NCBI RefSeq assembly: GCF_028769735.1
Contig: NC_088174.1
Span: 1,571,501 to 1,635,500, forward strand
DNA: 64,000 bases
Origin: Zonotrichia leucophrys gambelii
Taxonomy: Eukaryota > Chordata > Aves > Passeriformes > Passerellidae
Direction of reading: 5' to 3'
Positions 62,397 to 64,000 of the stretch are shown here, one piece after another (position 1 is the stretch's first letter; every line of letters starts with the position of its first letter). The notes under the pieces were generated by a model that was given only the letters and a program-made list of their open reading frames with translations, was not told the origin of the DNA and did not search any database. Made by a program: the position numbers and the translations under genes.

Positions 62397-64000
62397 CCAA
62401 CAAACCACAGAACATCTCTGCCCCTGATGGGAAAATGAGGGCAGCACCTCCATTGGGATGGAGTTTGGGATCCCAAAGTGCTCAGAGTGTGTGGGATGGC
62501 TGGGGCCAGAGAAATCCTGCAAATAAGATGTGTCCATGCCCTCAGTGTGCTCTGACAACCTGGGAACAGGCTGATTTCCTCACAAACATGTGGCAGTGCA
62601 GAGAATTAGAGAGAGAACTCTGCTGGAGGTGCTCAGGAGTTTGGGACACTCCTTAGATCCTGAGGGATGGGGTGGCTGAGCTTCACACTAAGCTCGGCCC
62701 CAAAGCTGCCACAGGGCTTTGGGAAACCATTTTGTGAAAAGGGAACAGGCTGAGGGTGTCACAACATCTGGAAACAGCAGCAGCAGCAGCTGTGCAGGCT
62801 CCCTGCAGGACCAATCTGAACAGAGTCACCACAGGAACAGCAGCAGAATTCCCCTTGGAATGGGCTGGCCTGGAGCTGAGCTGTGGGGTCACCTGGGCTG
62901 TGGGGCCACCTGCATGGCAGGAGGCAGGGCTGGCTCAGCAGCTGAGGGTGGGAGCTGCGGGGTCCCCTGGGGTCACTTTGGGTGCTGCCACCCCTCGCTG
63001 TGACACCTCCCATCCCAGCAGGCCTGTGGGGACACAGCCAGGCCAGGCTGCTCTGGGGGCACTGATGGATTTGGCCACAATCCCTTCCCAGCTCAGCCCT
63101 GCTGCAGGCTGGGACCTCCCAGAGCACTCCAACCCACACAGGGCACTTCCAGGGAAAGGCTGAATCCCAGGGGAAGGATGGGCTCAGGATCTCTGGAGCC
63201 ACCCTGTGTCCCCAGCCCTCAGCAATCTCAAGGAAACAAACAGAGCTTTACAAGCTGATTCTCAGGAAAAGTCTTCTCATTCCTCTGGAGTGACAAAATC
63301 AGGAAGTGATCCCATTCCACAGCTGCACAGAAAATCAGCTGTGGGCTCTTATTGCTGCAGTGGGAAACCTTGCTGAGCACTGCCAGACAGCCCAGAAACC
63401 AGGCAAATATTCCATATTTCCCCCATCAGTTTGAGAAAAACCCTGCTGCAAGTACTGATCAGGGGCAATAAGGCTGCTCCAGTCTTGCCTTTTCTTTTTT
63501 CTTTTTGACACAAGAGCAGAAAAGCTGAACTGTCAGAAGTGTGGTGCAGCTTTGGCACTGCTTACCCTCCCAAGAGTAGGTTCAGACCCTGAGGGTTCAC
63601 CAAGAAGTCTCAGGAGGTTTTGTTAATACCAGAAACAAGAAATGAACAGAGACCTGCAAGTGCAGCCCAGTTTCTAAAGCAGCATCGAGAAAAGTTAGGA
63701 AATTATCCCAGACCAGAACTTGGTGCAGACCCTGTCCTGCCAGTGCTGATATTCCTGCTGGCAGGTCCATTACAGGGTCCCTGCAGATCTGTCTGCAAAG
63801 GAAAACACCTACTTTGATTTTTGAAAATATCCTTGGAGTCAAACTTAGTGCCCTGCAGAGGACAGATCCAAGGAGCCCTGGATTCTGCAAGAAGAACAGG
63901 AGATCCCTTTCCTGTGGATCTTATGGCACCTGTCCCATTTGCCCAGCCATCCCTCTTGGGTTTTGACCCCCTGGCAGTGACCAGCTGCAGGTGGGGCACT

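Larger units (their letters stand above)
47951..64000. other. Intergenic region downstream of ARHGEF9, no gene seen
   Basis: I looked on both strands for exons with family signals and splice sites and found none. The content is minisatellites, duplicated blocks, CR1 tails and LTRs listed separately. Unique stretches without features include 48760-50980, 51190-52490, 53700-54490, 55570-57750, 59870-61220 and 62400-64000. The part 48960-49950 is G/C-rich and open on both strands, but resembles no family. 60960-61215 is A/T-rich and could be part of an LTR. I cannot confirm that. Confidence 0.7.

Noticed and set aside
47951..64000. A neighbouring gene downstream of ARHGEF9
   Set aside because: I looked for exon-like frames with splice sites and for intronless gene frames, and saw none with a recognisable family.

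Overview
The window is vertebrate nuclear DNA, almost certainly from a bird and probably from a songbird. Evidence for this: CR1 LINE 3' ends on both strands, several LTR types that I associate with passerine genomes, many short GC-rich minisatellites, and one intron-rich gene. There are no bacterial features (operons, ribosome binding sites, CRISPR arrays).

The only protein-coding gene I can support is ARHGEF9 (collybistin), read on the + strand. The window holds its last five coding exons: 1857-1986, 19066-19197, 33265-33508, 34214-34282 and 44067-44248. All have consensus splice sites and compatible phases. Joined, they give about 251 residues: the end of the DH (Rho-GEF) domain, the PH domain and the C-terminal tail. 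A long 3' UTR runs to a poly(A) signal at 47924-47929. Earlier exons lie to the left of the window.

The first intron holds an almost complete class I (gammaretrovirus-like) endogenous provirus on the - strand, 3264-12138, antisense to ARHGEF9. It has 389 and 388 bp LTRs that differ, by eye, only by one base in a G run. It also has a 4-bp target duplication (ACAG), a polypurine tract, a tRNA-Arg-like primer binding site, and recognisable but broken pol and env. Near-identical LTRs around a heavily decayed interior are the most striking contradiction in the window.

The second intron (19198-33264) is rich in accessory repeats: a minisatellite, CR1 pieces, two solo-LTR candidates, an inverted pair of CR1-plus-minisatellite composites, and a 343-bp inverted repeat. 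Just before exon 33265-33508 lies a 59-bp tandem array in which each unit resembles a 3' splice site. The last intron (34283-44066) is mostly unique sequence with one ancient SINE-like relic.

Downstream of ARHGEF9 (47951-64000) I see no gene. The region holds minisatellites (20-bp and 17-bp units), a CT tract, a well-bounded solo LTR (58437-59047, 5-bp target duplication ACCTG), and a second LTR with a CR1 3' end nested in it (about 61225-62110). The long open frames in this part are products of tandem repeats or GC-rich sequence. I found no convincing new biological system. The best leads are the provirus paradox, the splice-site-like array and the two hairpins.
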